Origin: Anoplolepis gracilipes
Lineage: Eukaryota > Arthropoda > Insecta > Hymenoptera > Formicidae
DNA length: 64,000 bases
Assembly: GCF_047496725.1 (NCBI RefSeq)
Contig: NC_132977.1
Span: 1,521,001 to 1,585,000, forward strand
Direction of reading: 5' to 3'
The stretch's first letter is position 1. Each line of letters opens with the position of its first letter. Shown here in pieces: positions 1 to 12,560 of this stretch. The position numbers and the translations under genes were made by a program. The notes beneath the pieces are model-generated. The model made no database searches, was not told the origin of the DNA, and saw only the letters and a list, made by a program, of their open reading frames with translations.

Positions 1-590
1 CTATTTTTTAGAAACTCAGGATAATTGATTGCGATTACATATTGACGGTCTAGACCTGTTGCACTCTCTGACACTCTCGCTTACACAATCCCCTGCTTAC
101 GACTTACCCACAAAGACTTTCTCTTATTCTATTCTTAATTGCATGTACTACTTCTGTATCCTACTTGCACATCTCTCATCCATGTGTGTGTATACTTTCT
201 ATATTATTATTTAGAATTTTTCTGTTCCGCTATCATAGATAATGTGTAGAATTGTACTTTACTCTCGTAAATAGAATCAATATATTATTATTCTTTCTCA
301 TTGATAATCTCAATTAGAAATATAACATTTCAGATCAATGAAATTTCACTGAAAGAATCAACTAGTAGTGATTATTTAAATCAGATATTTTAAAATCCGT
401 CTTATAATATTATTGTATATATGAGAAAAATTTTACAGCAATATATTTTATTAAAGAAATATCTGCTCAAGAAATATATGATCAATTGTCTTATTTTTTG
501 TAGATTCGTCTTAAGAATAAAACAAGTACCGATATAACGCGTATATAATTATAAATTTAAGTACAAGTTATACATGTTTCATTTCATATA

Positions 591-645
591 TGTGTGTGTG
601 TGTGTGTTGAAGGCTTCCCCCCCCCCAAAAAAAAAAAAAAAAAAA
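591..645. repeat. Compound simple repeat (TG)n - polyC - polyA
   Basis: A (TG)n run of 17-18 bases (591-608) is followed by a run of 10 C (617-626) that passes directly into 19 A (627-645). These are length-variable tracts and prone to assembly error. Confidence 0.95.
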
Positions 646-972
646 TAACGAAATTGAAAAAACTTTAAACTCATTTTGTAAATCATTATTATTGATTTTT
701 CAATGAAATCTTATTGGCCATAATCAGTGAGACGGAGGAACAAAGTGTGAGTGAAGATTCTTTGATTTTCAGTGAAATCTTATGTCATTACGATAATCAG
801 TAACATTTTCACTGATTCAGTTAAAAGAGTATAATCTGTAATTTCATGACTGAAAGACTCTTTGGATACTGAATGATAATAATAATATTCACTCTTAAAT
901 AACTCACGAGTTTTACGAGTACATGACGAATGAGTGTGCGTTAATTTCGCATATTCCCGCCTTCTTTTTCTA

Positions 973-973
<1 letters not shown>

Positions 974-1011
<38 letters not shown>
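974..1011. repeat. Poly-A tract of 38 bases
   Basis: An uninterrupted A run sits at the junction between the AT-rich spacer and the CpG-rich block that follows. No target-site duplication or retrogene body was seen beside it, so it is treated as a simple repeat and not as a retroposon tail. Confidence 0.95.
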
Positions 1012-1015
<4 letters not shown>

Positions 1016-1020
1016 GTACG

Positions 1021-2530
1021 TCAGGTAAAATGGAATTTTAAGCATTCGTACCCATTCAAAACCCGGGTCGACGTCCAGGTGGATAACATCCCATCGACAT
1101 GGGTGTCGTTGATGGTGTTAGCGCGGCAGCGTAATCGGCGCTAACAAGGATCTTTAAATTACAGGCTGCCGATAAATATCGCACGAGACCGCAGAATCCA
1201 CCCGGATGTGACGGCCCAATTACACAGGTGTATTTATATTCATTCGTTACGATGCTCATTTTCAATCGTGATTTAATGAGGAAAATGCGAATTAAATTTT
1301 ATACGCGGAATCGAAAGGCTGGCTGTCCGTTATTAAAATCTATTACGTTTCTTAATGTGAGGCGATTTAAAAATTCTTTAAATAAACAAACTTCCATTTT
1401 TTTATATAGATAGAGGATATAAAGCCCATATTAGATCTATTTCAATTGAATTGCTTATCGTAAGTGTAATATCTTGTACGAGTAATATCATTATTTGAAA
1501 TCAGTTAAAGAAAGATGAAAAGCTACCGGCTGCAAAACGAAAATTTGTTAAACAACGTTAAACGCGAATACATGGCGTTTAACGTAGTCAAAAGCGAAAG
1601 AGTTAATTAGACGGTCACGAAAGAGCCTCGCTGTGTGAACGGGCGATACGGTATCGGCGTGGCGTCGATGATAATTCCACGAGAATTGAATTTGCCAATT
1701 AGCGAGGCGAGAGGCAGGAGTAATTCGGGGGCGCCCCCGTTGGCCGGTGAAAACAGCGCCGGACACACGCGGCGTCGGGCGTTAACGGGCGCAAAATGAA
1801 TTATCGTTTATACGCGGCTTGCCGCGCGCAAATTTGCATTGGCGTGGCGGGCCCTGCCCGGGACCCGGGGCCCGGGTTGTCCACGGGCCCCTGGCCCCTG
1901 CTTCGAGGCCGCGTAGCCCCACTTTGCACCTTCGGCAACGGCATAAACTGTGCCCACTCTGTGTGTCCGTGCCGTGCCGCCGCGCGTTTATTTATTCCGA
2001 TGCCGGCCAGTAGCTTTATGGCGGAAAATTAGCAAGGGTTATACGCGAATGCTACGACTTGTCGCCACTTAGAGCCATCGATGCATTGAGCGTTTCTTTA
2101 ATGGACGAGACCAGACGGCACGACACGCCCTCCTTAGCGCCCTTTTTAACACCTACCGGCTCACAATGTGAGCAGCGCCCGCGCCAAAAGGCGCTCCTTA
2201 AAGGCATCTTTAAAAAGCGGGATACGCGCTTATACGCGTTACGGCTAAAACGGAGAGGAAGGTCGATTAGCGAGTTCCGCGGCTCGATTTCATCCCGCTC
2301 GTTCGCTTACAAGTGGACGCTTTTACGACTCCTCGACGGTTAGTCGCATTGTTCGACGGGAAGTGGAGAAAGGTGAGCGCGCGTGACGAAAGCTGCGTCT
2401 CTTGAAAGCGGAACGACGTCGCTCGCTGAATGGGATGCGTGTTTTAGCATCTCGCGCGTTTAGAGAACGCGGCTATTCGCGGCGTTTGATTGGATAATGG
2501 CTGCACGAATATACACAGACACACATACAC
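1021..2530. other. CpG-rich island, no gene recognised
   Basis: GC content and CpG density rise sharply relative to both flanks. Open frames here (for example 2059-2343 plus, 1548-1766 minus) give basic, unrecognisable peptides consistent with chance. Short AT motifs of homeodomain type are embedded in the GC-rich sequence, for example TTTATGG near 2014. A regulatory role is inference only. Confidence 0.45.
1848..1898. other. GC-only inverted-repeat cluster
   Basis: Overlapping GGGCCC, CCCGGG and GGCCCC words make several mutually complementary arms within 50 bases. The core around 1857-1876 is nearly self-complementary. It could form alternative stable hairpins. No protein is known to me that explains it. 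Confidence 0.6.
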
Positions 2531-3590
2531 ACGCGCAATCCCTCTTAGAATTTTTTACTAAATATGAACCGAGTCGAAAAATCATTCATGCGTTATTAAC
2601 GTCCATTTTCTAAAATCTCTCGCTATCTTTAATTAATTTCTCAATTCTAGGAAATTCACGCATTTCATTATATATCGCATATTTCTTTACAAGTAATCTT
2701 TAATTAAGTTAGAAATTATGATATTTATAGAACCAGCCGATATTTACATTTGTTGTAAGACAAAGAGCAATATATTTCACAAAGTATCGTGTGTCTGTTT
2801 AAAATTTTTCCTCAATAAAATTATTCGCGTTATTAATAGAACACTTATCACACAATGACTTACTCAATACTGTTAACGACTTCCGACGTCAACTTATTGA
2901 AAGTCGCAAATCAGAGATGCTTGTCAACGCGTTTTTGATCCACCTAAGTAGAATTAGGCGCGTAAAAGGCGAGTCGTGACGCACTTTCTCGCGATTCGCG
3001 TTTACATCTTTCCTCCCCCTCCCTTTTCTTCTCTCTTCGAGATCTTCTACGCACTGAATTCTCAAGTGTGCCGTCTCGTCTTCGAGATTTTCCTCGAGAG
3101 TTCTCCATAACTCTGGTGTGACGAGTGGACAGCCCGTGACGGGTATCCACGCTGTTACGCACTATTGAGTTTCATATGTCGAGAATTACCTCGAACTAAT
3201 TCGATAAAAATCAATAAGAGTCGCGTAGAATGTGTGCATCCCCTGCTGATTCTTCATGATTAATTCTATATATGCGATTAATATACGATTGAAATGCGAT
3301 AGTTATTAATAATAACACTTATTGTCAGTTTAGTTGCTGAATATTTTTCAAAATAAGTAACTTCTATAATAATATTTAAATATTTTTTTTAAAGAAATAA
3401 AATTAAAATAATTGAAATATGTATTAAATATTTTAATAAATCATAAACTTTTTAAAGAGAGATTGAAATATCAACATTAAATATTTCAAATAATGTGTCT
3501 GGTGCATTAAAATATTTTCCCTGAAGTATAAAAGTATATTTGTGCATATACAGGTATTGCACTTATTTCGTGTAAAATAGGTCTCTAAAC
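2531..3590. other. AT-rich spacer with a small GC block
   Basis: Mostly AT-rich, with a short more GC-rich block at about 2930-3175. The minus-strand frame in that block (2944-3162) is Arg/Glu-rich because it crosses a pyrimidine-rich stretch, and is not a credible gene. Confidence 0.5.
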
Positions 3591-4109
3591 AGAGACATGC
3601 AGAAGAGATTTTCTCGGCAGCCTTGCGTCGCCATGAAATTGCAAAGTATAATCATCGCGACGCTGGCAACGGCCCGTAATCGGCTGTCGTCGACGATGGA
3701 AAATATCGAGTAGCCGGGGGAGAACTCGCGAAAAGTCATCTCGTCGACGTTGCGGTGGCGCGAGATCTAGCGCATGAAGAGAAGCGACAAGCGACGTACC
3801 GACGTGTAGCGGAGAGATGCGTCTCGCTTTCAAGATTTCCTTCGAGAGTACTCCTCTCCGTGACGGCGGCGGCGGCGGCGGACTAGCCACGAGAAAAAGA
3901 AAAGGATACCTGCATCTCTCCGTTAAGTTACAGCGACTGGCGCTTAACCCCTGACACGACGCACAATAGCCAGACGGGACTCCATAATTGTTATTTTAAT
4001 AAGCTAATTTTCGCTGCGTTCGACCGGCGCGAACCACACGGGTAGAACACCGGAGCGACATGAAACGGAAGAGGAAGAAAGAGGAAAGAAAAGGGGATAG
4101 GAGAGAAAG

Positions 4110-4150
<41 letters not shown>

Positions 4151-4340
4151 AAAAAAAGGATGAGAAGGTGCACCGAGTAAGGCCTCATCGACGGCTGCGT
4201 CGGACGCGTCGAGATTAACGGCCATACTTCCGAGGGGTTCGACAATTTACCCGTAATAAACGTAGCCACGCTTCTTACGTCGCGATTCGTCTCTGTCGTG
4301 GATGTAGTCTTTTCCGCGAAAGTGTCCTTCTTCTACGATT
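3591..4340. other. CpG-rich island with GA repeat
   Basis: GC-rich block with a short (CGG)-type run near 3860-3880 and a GA microsatellite. The minus-strand frames over 3991-4269 contain Ser-Leu repeats copied from the microsatellite and are not genes. No other feature was seen. Confidence 0.45.
4117..4147 (+). repeat. (AG)n microsatellite, ~15 units
   Basis: Uninterrupted AG dinucleotides inside a longer purine-only stretch (about 4066-4160). Such tracts are candidate GAGA-factor binding sites in insects, but no functional evidence is visible. Confidence 0.95.
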
Positions 4341-4632
4341 GCCTTTTCTGAACTCGTCGTTGCGGATGTAACCAGGAGGTTGTTGCGTGCGATGCAGTTT
4401 CTTGTAAACCGAGACGCAGCGTCTCGTCGATAATAATAATCGCGTATTCGAACTGCACTATATTAGAATTTGTACTAAAAAATTTCGTATAAAAAATTAT
4501 AATCGTTTTGGCAATGAAAAAACTTTTGTAAATCAAATTTTGATTTTGAAACTTTGATTCTGAAACCTTGTTTGTGAAAATAAATCTAAAGATATTTAAG
4601 TATCGACTATTTAAAGTCGCGTTAAACATGTG

Positions 4633-4669
<37 letters not shown>

Positions 4670-5340
4670 GACTTTCACTGTACTCGAGCCATGCCTTTTT
4701 ACGCTTTAATCAATTTCTTTTTTATGGCACATAAATACTTTTCTCCAAGCCATTCGCAGCTTTTACGCGTTGCATTGATTAAACGAGCAAGTGTCACAGC
4801 GTTTAGCGACTGTTTACAAACTCCCCACGTATCGCTCCAAACAACTCGTCTTGTAAAAGTGCATTTTCTCAACAATGTGAATTATGATCTGTCCTTTTCT
4901 CGAGTACAAGTTTCACTGTAAAAATAATATATAATAGTAAAGTAGGAATTTTTATGGGGTATTATTTCATCAGAAATATCTCTCATCAATTTTGTCACTA
5001 TATCAATTCTGTCTGCTAAAGATTTTTCAAAGATTACAAGACATCAACAAAAAAAGATCAAGATTAACCTTGGAATGTTGAGAGGCTAGATACATTTAAA
5101 TGATGAATTTAGATATATAGAAAGATGTATTAATTAGAGTTCTTTTTTAGTACACGAGTCTTCAATTGTGTGTGCTTATATTTTCATAAATATTTGAATA
5201 AAGTAAATTGTAATTGCATATCGTAATTTGCGAATTCTTTACTTTTTGAAAAATACTTTCTTATTATGGGTATCTTTCAGATACAATATTACCTTTGACG
5301 GGATTGAATTCTACGTTACTACTGGGTTAGGTAAGAGAAA
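4341..5340. other. AT-rich spacer, nothing recognised
   Basis: AT-rich with a 30-base A tract (4638-4667). Short frames on either side are chance. No transposon ends or RNA gene were seen. Confidence 0.5.
4638..4667. repeat. Poly-A tract of 30 bases
   Basis: Uninterrupted A run; simple repeat with no retroposon hallmarks next to it. Confidence 0.95.
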
Positions 5341-6450
5341 GAGAAGAAGAGAGAAACCGAGATGAAAATGCGGCGCGATTAATTCGGCCGAGATAAATCG
5401 TAATGAGCTTATCGCTCGGCTAGCCGGCCGCAATATGCGATTCCGCATCGCTCGCTTCTAAGCTCCACGAGCCTCAACGGCAGAACGTTCACTCGCATTA
5501 ACGGCTTATGGGATTCTCGCGTAACGTATTTACGACGACAAAGAAAAATCCAGGTTCCCTCGGCGTGAGCATAATATACGCTCAAATCCGCTATTCTTCA
5601 ATTACGCCTCTACTCTCGCGGGGCCGCGGACTCGACGGACTCTCTTCTCCGCGTGCGTACGTGCATGCGTGCATACGTGCATACGTGCGTGCATACGTGC
5701 GTGAATACGTGCGTGCGTACATACGTGTTTGCGCACGAGTCTGCCGTCGCTGTGAGCGCAGGTCGATGTGAGAGCGCGTGGAGTACGGGTTATCACCCGC
5801 GGGTCAGAGGTCGGGTATCTTGTAAGAGAAAGAAACGGAGTAGAGGAGGATGGGCGTGGTTCGTATTTGAAGTAGAATCGACCCTCCACCTTCTATTTCC
5901 CTTCGTTCGAAGGAGGCGCGCATAGACCGTCAAGGATAACGTCCTCGGAAAGCATCGCCAATTCAAAAGAAATTCCCACTTTATCCCGCCATTTTCGTGT
6001 CGCGATATGAACGAGTGGGTCGATCTTCGTCTCGTCTTTTCCGGGGGGGAGGTGATTTATTAATTCCCACATTAATCGATGTGTCGGGCGAGTTTGGATT
6101 TCTCGCTCGTTGCCCGGATCGGAAGGTGGGATTTACGGTGTTTGTCGTGCTTGAGGTTTTATTAGTAGTGATTAAGAAGCATGGTGCTGCGGCGTACGAT
6201 TAGCCGGCGCCAAATTATATACGTCGGTGCCGAGGTTGAAACGACGGCATCGCGAAGAGCGATTGCGCACAAGCATGCTATCGAGAAATTAGACAAAAGA
6301 CCGATACGCATTTTTAATCAGAGAAAGAGATTCGGAGTCGATTCGACCTGCAAACGCGATAAAGTCTCATTTAATTTCTGTAGACGCGTAAAGAACATAG
6401 CTTGATCATCGCGCACGAATGTGGATGATTACATCTCGCAGCTATAAATT
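5341..6450. other. CpG-rich island, no gene recognised
   Basis: CpG-rich block containing an ACGTGC-type tandem repeat. The overlapping frames at 5508-5925 consist largely of Arg/Ala/Cys/His/Tyr repeats read from the tandem array and are discounted. Nothing else was recognised. Confidence 0.45.
5651..5727. repeat. Imperfect tandem repeat of ACGTGCGTGCAT type
   Basis: Roughly 77 bases of alternating purine/pyrimidine sequence built from ACGTGC and GTGCAT words in imperfect tandem. The purine-pyrimidine alternation makes it prone to Z-DNA. Confidence 0.85.
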
Positions 6451-7260
6451 TACAATATACAGCGACGATGGAATTAGAAAGAGAGATGCAGCTCGCGATC
6501 GATAGTAAAGATCTTAAACAAATTCCTATACGTAACTCCACAAGTAAGAATCTCGCATGCATATCAATGACATCGTTTAATTAATGTCCGACCTCGACGT
6601 GTGTAAATCAAACGCGTTAATTTTTCAAGATATCATTCGAGAATTATAGGACAGATTGTTTTTCTGATTACAGTGTTCTATTGCGTATTAGAGAAATGTA
6701 AATTTTTTTCCACAGGCCGCGTTAAAGCGTTATTTACCATGTTACAAAGGGGCATGGGGGTGACATACGCTATTCGACGTAATCATCGTCGTCATCTCGG
6801 CGAGATCTATTGACGCATGAAAGTGAGGACCCGTGGTCGAGCGCGGCAACGACCTGTAATTTATGAATTATTGTTTTCCACCAGGCGTGCGCACGTAAAT
6901 GACAAAAAAGCCGGGTGAAAGAAACAGAGAAAGAGGGACAGACAGAAAGAGAGACAGAGAGAGAGAGAGTTCGTCGTGAGGACGCGGAAAGTACCCGGGG
7001 TGACGGGGCAAGAAGGAATTGCAGCGTTACAAGTTGTCGAACGTAGTCGTAAAACAGCGGCTGATGGACGGTCGATGCGCTAGGAATTTCGTAAGACGGT
7101 TAACGCATGTTTTCGCTGTGAAAAGGCATACGCGCACGGCCGCGACCTAGGGGACTACGACGTGCTTTCACACATGCCGGCTTAATACCACCGGCAGACC
7201 CTTAAAGCCTGATTGAACTTTGTAACGGCATAACGATCGTTATATCTCTCGCGTCTCTTC
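6451..7260. other. Mixed-composition block, no gene seen
   Basis: Moderate GC with a purine-rich stretch at 6919-6969 made of AGAGAC/AGAAAG words. No coding frame or RNA gene was recognised on either strand. Confidence 0.45.
6919..6969 (+). repeat. GA-rich purine tract
   Basis: A degenerate (GA)n/(GACA)n array; it looks like an interrupted GA microsatellite. Confidence 0.85.
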
Positions 7261-7334
7261 TCCGAAAAAACGCTGATGCGATAAATTATTTTGAATCGTA
7301 AAGATAATCGACTGGATACGAACACACAAACACG

Positions 7335-7392
<58 letters not shown>

Positions 7393-7960
7393 TGGATCGA
7401 TATATAAATCGCTCAATATTAAAAGTCTAATAAATTTGTCGTTTTTTTTTTCTTCCGCCAACATTTTCATTTATGTATATTAGCTCTAATCAATCCATAT
7501 CAAATCGGTATTTTAATCACCAGAAAAACACATAGAGCATTCATAAAATTATATCAATCAATATTTAAAAAGCGTAAATCCAAAAATTTTAATTTTAGCA
7601 AAATTAACGAGAGGGACTACAATATATTATTATATATAAATGATAGATAAAGTGTGTTAAAAAAAGATAACCTTATTATGTTATTTGCACTGATGAAAAA
7701 AGAGATGACAATTTACTAATATACTTAACGAACATGTAAATATTATTCAATATCAATTAGAAGTCCATAATGTTGATCTGCAATTTTTTCGAATGCGATT
7801 ACATTTTAAGGAAGAGTGTTTGGCAATATTGTGTAATAAAAAAATAGACGTCAAAGTATGAAAAAATATTGCATAATCGTAAATTCAATTAAAAAAAGAT
7901 TTCTTCAAAAATTTCTCAATAATCCTGCTTGAATATAATCGTTCGGAACAATTAAGTCAT
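7261..7960. other. AT-rich spacer, nothing recognised
   Basis: Very AT-rich with a long (AT)n array. The minus-strand frame at 7240-7470 is made of Ile-Tyr repeats from that array. Confidence 0.5.
7338..7389. repeat. (AT)n microsatellite, 26 units
   Basis: Uninterrupted AT dinucleotides for 52 bases, self-complementary and able to extrude a cruciform. Confidence 0.97.
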
Positions 7961-8737
7961 GGCGTGCGCGCGAAATTGACGAAAGATGCAAAGTCTTTGT
8001 GAGACGATTCATCACCACCTCCTTATTGCTCGACCGATTCGGGCCGCCGTGACGAATACTAACCGATGGCCATCGCTAATTTAATAAAAGCGCCGCAAAA
8101 AAAGGCGGACATCCAAGTCGTGACTCGCCTTAAACGTCGAATGTTCTCGCATCATCTATCTCGTATCGATGACCAATTTAGATACTATTTCGATCGCGGC
8201 CTTGGGCCTGCCAAACTGTCAGATTCCATTGACGTTCAGGAAGAAGAGTTTCTTTGCCGCTGCTTGGCGCCGTGACGAAGAGCATCCTTATTGTTAGTCA
8301 TCGAATACCGTTTTGTGAAACAAACAATTTTGGAGTAATTTGCGCGATAATATTGTAAGAACAATGATAAGCGATTTAAAGAATCTTAGAGTTCCGGGAG
8401 CTTTTAAATCGTTATTTAAGAATACAATAAGATCACAATTAATTGAATCTCAAAGCTAGTTTCTCGTACTTTCTCATCAAGAATTATTAAGAATTTCGAG
8501 AGATGAGGTTTCAGCGATGAGGCGCGATTTTATGTTCGACGATCTCGAGAAAGAAAAGTTTGTAGCGATTTGCGGCACGCAGGCGAAAGGGCCGTTTACG
8601 AGTCGTCGAGAAATTCATAGGGTGGGTGAGTTCCTAATACTTTCCTGGACATTAAGATAATTCTTCCTAGGCAACTGGCTGGCTTCCCTCGACGATGTCG
8701 ACAATTAAAGCCTTATATATCTTCCATTAATCCGCAT

Positions 8738-8807
<70 letters not shown>

Positions 8808-9170
8808 GGAGACACCCGGGTGCCTCTCCGCGGGGGTCTCGCTTCACGATCCCCGCTTCCTTTCGAAATGACACGAAACACTGGACAAACGATAAAAAGG
8901 GGAAAAACACGAAGCTCCTGTCACCGAGGGATCACCGCGGGTGGGACGGCAACGACCTATACACAGCCCTTCCTCCTTCGGGCCCTCTTAAGAGAATATG
9001 TCTTGACGGAGAATGCCTTCGCATACATACGTTGTTGTCTTCCGTATTTGAAGATTGTTATAATCGTGAATCTGGTTTCTTTTGATACTAATCGCGATAA
9101 TGAAGCTGAGCTAGACGATAGACACGATTTTACTTTGTCATTTTCTTATTTCGACAGTCACTGATTCTCG
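7961..9170. other. Mixed to GC-rich block, no gene recognised
   Basis: Contains the long GA microsatellite at 8741. The plus-strand frame at 8066-8275 (69 aa) is free of low complexity but has no recognisable domain and is of chance length. The 114-aa frame at 8820-9164 likewise shows no family features. Confidence 0.4.
8741..8804 (+). repeat. (AG)n microsatellite, 32 units
   Basis: A perfect 64-base AG array. It is among the longest GA/CT arrays in the window, with those at 17242, 37792 and 50340. Confidence 0.97.
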
Positions 9171-9800
9171 ATTTGTCGGTCTGATGAATTTTTGTATTAT
9201 TATTTTATAATAATTATCGTCGGTTAATATTGAGATGCAATAGAAATTAATAGTAAAAAGATGTATAATAAATAAATAATTTATTCCGCGATATTTCTGT
9301 TTCGCAGTTGAATTTTCTTTTCAAGTAATTGAATAATAATCGATGCTAATTGTATCTTAAAGAAATCATACATATATCATGATGTCATTTGGAGACGACG
9401 CATTGTGTACACTTTCTCCAAAATTTTACAGCATTCGAATTCAAACGTCCGGAATATCGCTTTCACAAATTTTCTGTACACGAAACGTAAACAATTCTTT
9501 ATCCAGACGGATAATCGGTTAAATATTGTCCAGCTCGCCTCGTGTTTGGCGACGAGACCTACGTCGTTGATTTATCATAATGTGACTGATCTCTCATTCG
9601 TGATTAAAAAAAAAAAACAGTCAAATAAATTTCCTGAATTTCGTTACATGAGTTCCCGTTTTTTAACGATGTTTTAGAAAGTGGAATATCGAATAGCGCG
9701 TTACTACATTTTCTATCGAGTGTATGTATATATCTGTGTGTGTGTGTGTGTGTGTGTATGTGAGACGAGCTAATAAGTATACAGAGAAAATTAACCAACA
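9171..9800. other. AT-rich spacer with (TG)n
   Basis: AT-rich; a short (TG)n array at 9735-9757 is the only structure seen. Confidence 0.5.
9735..9757. repeat. (TG)n microsatellite, ~11 units
   Basis: Perfect TG dinucleotide array, followed by a variant TATG unit. Confidence 0.95.
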
Positions 9801-10410
9801 CTTACTTACATATATATGTATATTGGACGCTCACTACGCGCGGTAACGACAGATAAATTAGCGACATGCTCGCATTGCGGATGGGGTAATAGACGTCGCA
9901 TAGCGCTGACATTTAAACCGCGACAGTGCAACCACCTCTGTTGTAATCTCGCGCATCGTGCCGTGTGCACATCTCGCCTATCTTTGCGCTTCCATTTTCT
10001 ACTTTCCTGTCGCGTTTATAAAGCCGTGGAGCGTAGAGCGCATAATGAGCCAAGACGAATCACGGCAACGAGGGGGATAAGAGCAATCGGCGCCCGCGGC
10101 CGGAAAAAATCGCCCCGACTCGGCTACAATTGATATCGATCGACCCTACAAACGATCGGATCGCTCGCTGTAGCGCTTTTGTCTATCGCGAAGAGATTCG
10201 TGCGCGAGATGAAGCAAGTGGGAGGAAGTAATCATTACCTACACGTCTGCATCGCTAAATTTCGCGCAACGCAACAACCGACTGTAAGTAATCGAGCGAC
10301 TGTAGCACACGCCACGTCTGCTTCCCTCTCTTTATCCTTCTCTTTATTTTCTCTGTATTTTTCTTTCCTAAAAGCTCGTTGGAATCTACTCGTTGTCAGT
10401 GATTAATAGT
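9801..10410. other. CpG-rich island, no gene recognised
   Basis: GC-rich block. The 105-aa plus-strand frame at 9816-10133 includes several Cys residues but shows no spaced zinc-binding or other motif. A TTTATAAAG word near 10015-10023 could be a TATA box, but no initiator or transcript signal supports it. Confidence 0.4.
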
Positions 10411-10500
10411 TCCTTTCCAAAAATCAAAATGCAATCGGAAAATCTTTCAGAATAATGCATCACATAATTACCTGGAATAAAAAAACGTGTCGCAAAAGGA

Positions 10501-10891
10501 TAACGAGCAAGTGTGAATGCAACGACAAAGAGGTAAGAGATGAGAGGAAATATTGATACCGCGAAAAGAGAACGTAATAAAATAAAAATAAACATAACGT
10601 AATTTTGCCTCGGTTTCTACATCGTTTCAAAATCGATTATTAGCATTGCACGAATTTTATTAATGAGATTTGATTGGCTCTAAACATGATTGGTAACACT
10701 TTGTAATTATTTTTTTTATTAAAACAGTTGTTATAAGACAAATATAACATTAACGCGATAAATCAAATCAGATTTGTTTATAATTATGTGTACATAAAAC
10801 GCACGCATATATTCGTCTCACATATTCTTTAAGTCTTTGAAATTATCTATTAAGCAACCAATCATATGTTAGTATATTACTGTAAAGAATT
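10501..10891. repeat. Tandem duplication, copy 1 (~391 bp)
   Basis: This unit starts at TAACGAGCAAGTGTGAATGC and is repeated directly by the next ~395 bases. The two copies differ by only a handful of substitutions and a 4-base insertion, so the duplication is recent. The unit is AT-rich, has no open frame of note and shows no terminal inverted repeats. Confidence 0.97.
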
Positions 10892-11286
10892 TAACGAGCA
10901 AGTGTGAATGCAACGACAAAGAGATAAGAGATGAGAGGAAATATTGATACCGCGAAAAGAGAACGTAATAAAATAAAAATAAACATAACGTAATTTTGCC
11001 TCGGTTTCTACATCCATCGTTTCAAAATCGATCATTAGCATTGCACGAATTTTATTAATGAGATTTGATTGGCTCTAAACATGGTTGGTAACACTTTGTA
11101 ATTATTTTTTTTATTAAAGCAGTTGTTATAAGACAAATATAACATTAACGCGATAAATCAAATCAGATTTGTTTATAATTATGTGTACATAAAACGCACG
11201 CATATATTCGTCTCACATATTCTTTAAGTCTTTGAAATTATCTATTAAGCAACCAATCACAAGTTGGTATATTACTGTAAAAAATT
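10892..11286. repeat. Tandem duplication, copy 2 (~395 bp)
   Basis: Direct repeat of 10501-10891. Differences visible by eye include G to A near 10923, a 4-base CCAT insertion near 11014, T to C near 11033, A to G near 11083, A to G near 11119, and several changes in the last 30 bases. Homology ends near 11286, 22 bases before a Tc1-like terminus. Confidence 0.97.
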
Positions 11287-12560
11287 TTATATTAAATTTT
11301 TAAATGTACAGTATCGGCCAAAAATATATCACCCTTAGAATTTTTGAGCATAAATTTAATTTAACTTACTTATAAAATTTCAAATAAAATTAATTCTTTA
11401 TATTATTATTTTATAAAAAATATATTTAATATATATATATATATATAAAAACGTTTTATAGTTGCATATTTTTCAATTAAATGCCAAAAACAATTTAATA
11501 TATTTATTCATTGTCAGTATTCACATTTTTTGTTGTAAATTATTTTTTCTCAACTGCAAAGACGTATATATGTAGGTGTACATCGGGAAATTTAAAAGTT
11601 TTTACATTAGCGGTACACTCATGATGTTCTTTACTGCGTCCTCGTGATCGTTGAGAATGACGGCCGGCCATCGATGTGAAGTGAAGGGAGCTCAAACACG
11701 ATCTCATTAACGTCATTTTGTTTTATGCGCTGGCGTTCGAGTCGATTTACAAAATAATCGTAGTGTCTTTAATATCGAATTATATCCGATGCGTTGCGCG
11801 ATAAAATCAAAGTTGGCTTATTATTACCCTCCATCTCTTCCTCTTCTTAAGCCACGCGATCAATCTATTTTTATCGTGTATACTACGTATCGCAAGTTAC
11901 ATATATATGTACGTATGTTTTGCACGAGAGGAACAGCTGTTACTCGATGGTAGCGAGATGTATCACGGCTGCGATTGCGGATGCACGTAATGTATTAAAG
12001 CAGGTATTAGCCTGGAATTTATCGGACGTCGAACCAAATGGGAAGGATCTGAAGGCGAGATATTTCGTGATACGTACGATGCTATGTGGGTGGTTATTCG
12101 CGAAGCTGTCGCATTAAAAAGCTATTATCAAGATTTGTATCATTCTTTGCATCTAATATTCAATGAAAGAATAATTTGTGCGAAATCAATTATAAGTAAT
12201 TAAGAGATGCAAACCACTGATAAATGCCTGTTACATTTTCAAGCTTTATGAAATATGTAGGTGAACATACATTAATGAATACCAAATCTCAATCTGAATA
12301 ATTTCAAGTATGACAGAATGTAATTTCTTGATATTGAAAATTCTATTTAAAATGTTAAAAAATGCAAAAGAGAAGAATTATGGAAAGAGTAGTTACTCAA
12401 TCATATATAGAGATTAATTTCAATCTGAAAAAGAAAAACAAAGAGTTTTTGACAAATATTTTTAAATATAGTTTTGTCAATTCTCTGAATCGAACGTTAC
12501 TGCATATTTGTAAATGAGAAAATAATAAAAGCCAAGAAGAAATGAGTCGAACACCAGTTG
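11287..12560. other. Mostly AT-rich, with a moderate-GC middle
   Basis: AT-rich at 11287-11640 and 12121-12560, moderate GC between. An (AT)n run lies at about 11430-11448. The 65-aa frame at 11920-12117 is unrecognised and of chance length. Confidence 0.45.
11309..11345 (+). mobile_element. Solo Tc1-like terminal repeat (remnant)
   Basis: TA followed by CAGTATCGGCCAAAAATATA and then TCACCCTTAGAA has the layout of a Tc1/mariner-type terminus: CAG after TA, a CCAAAA core, then CACCC. The similarity in style to the termini of the palindromic element at 59707 supports this. No inverted partner was found within the next 400 bases or upstream, so it would be a truncated remnant. Chance resemblance is possible. 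Confidence 0.35.

Larger units (their letters stand above)
1..1020. other. AT-rich spacer, no gene seen
   Basis: Low-GC sequence with only short chance open frames on both strands. It holds a TG/C/A compound repeat and a 38-base A tract, listed separately. No splice-flanked reading frame, RNA gene or transposon end was recognised. Confidence 0.6.

Noticed and set aside
974..1011. Poly-A tract as a retroposon tail
   Set aside because: No target-site duplication or recognisable retroposon body upstream.
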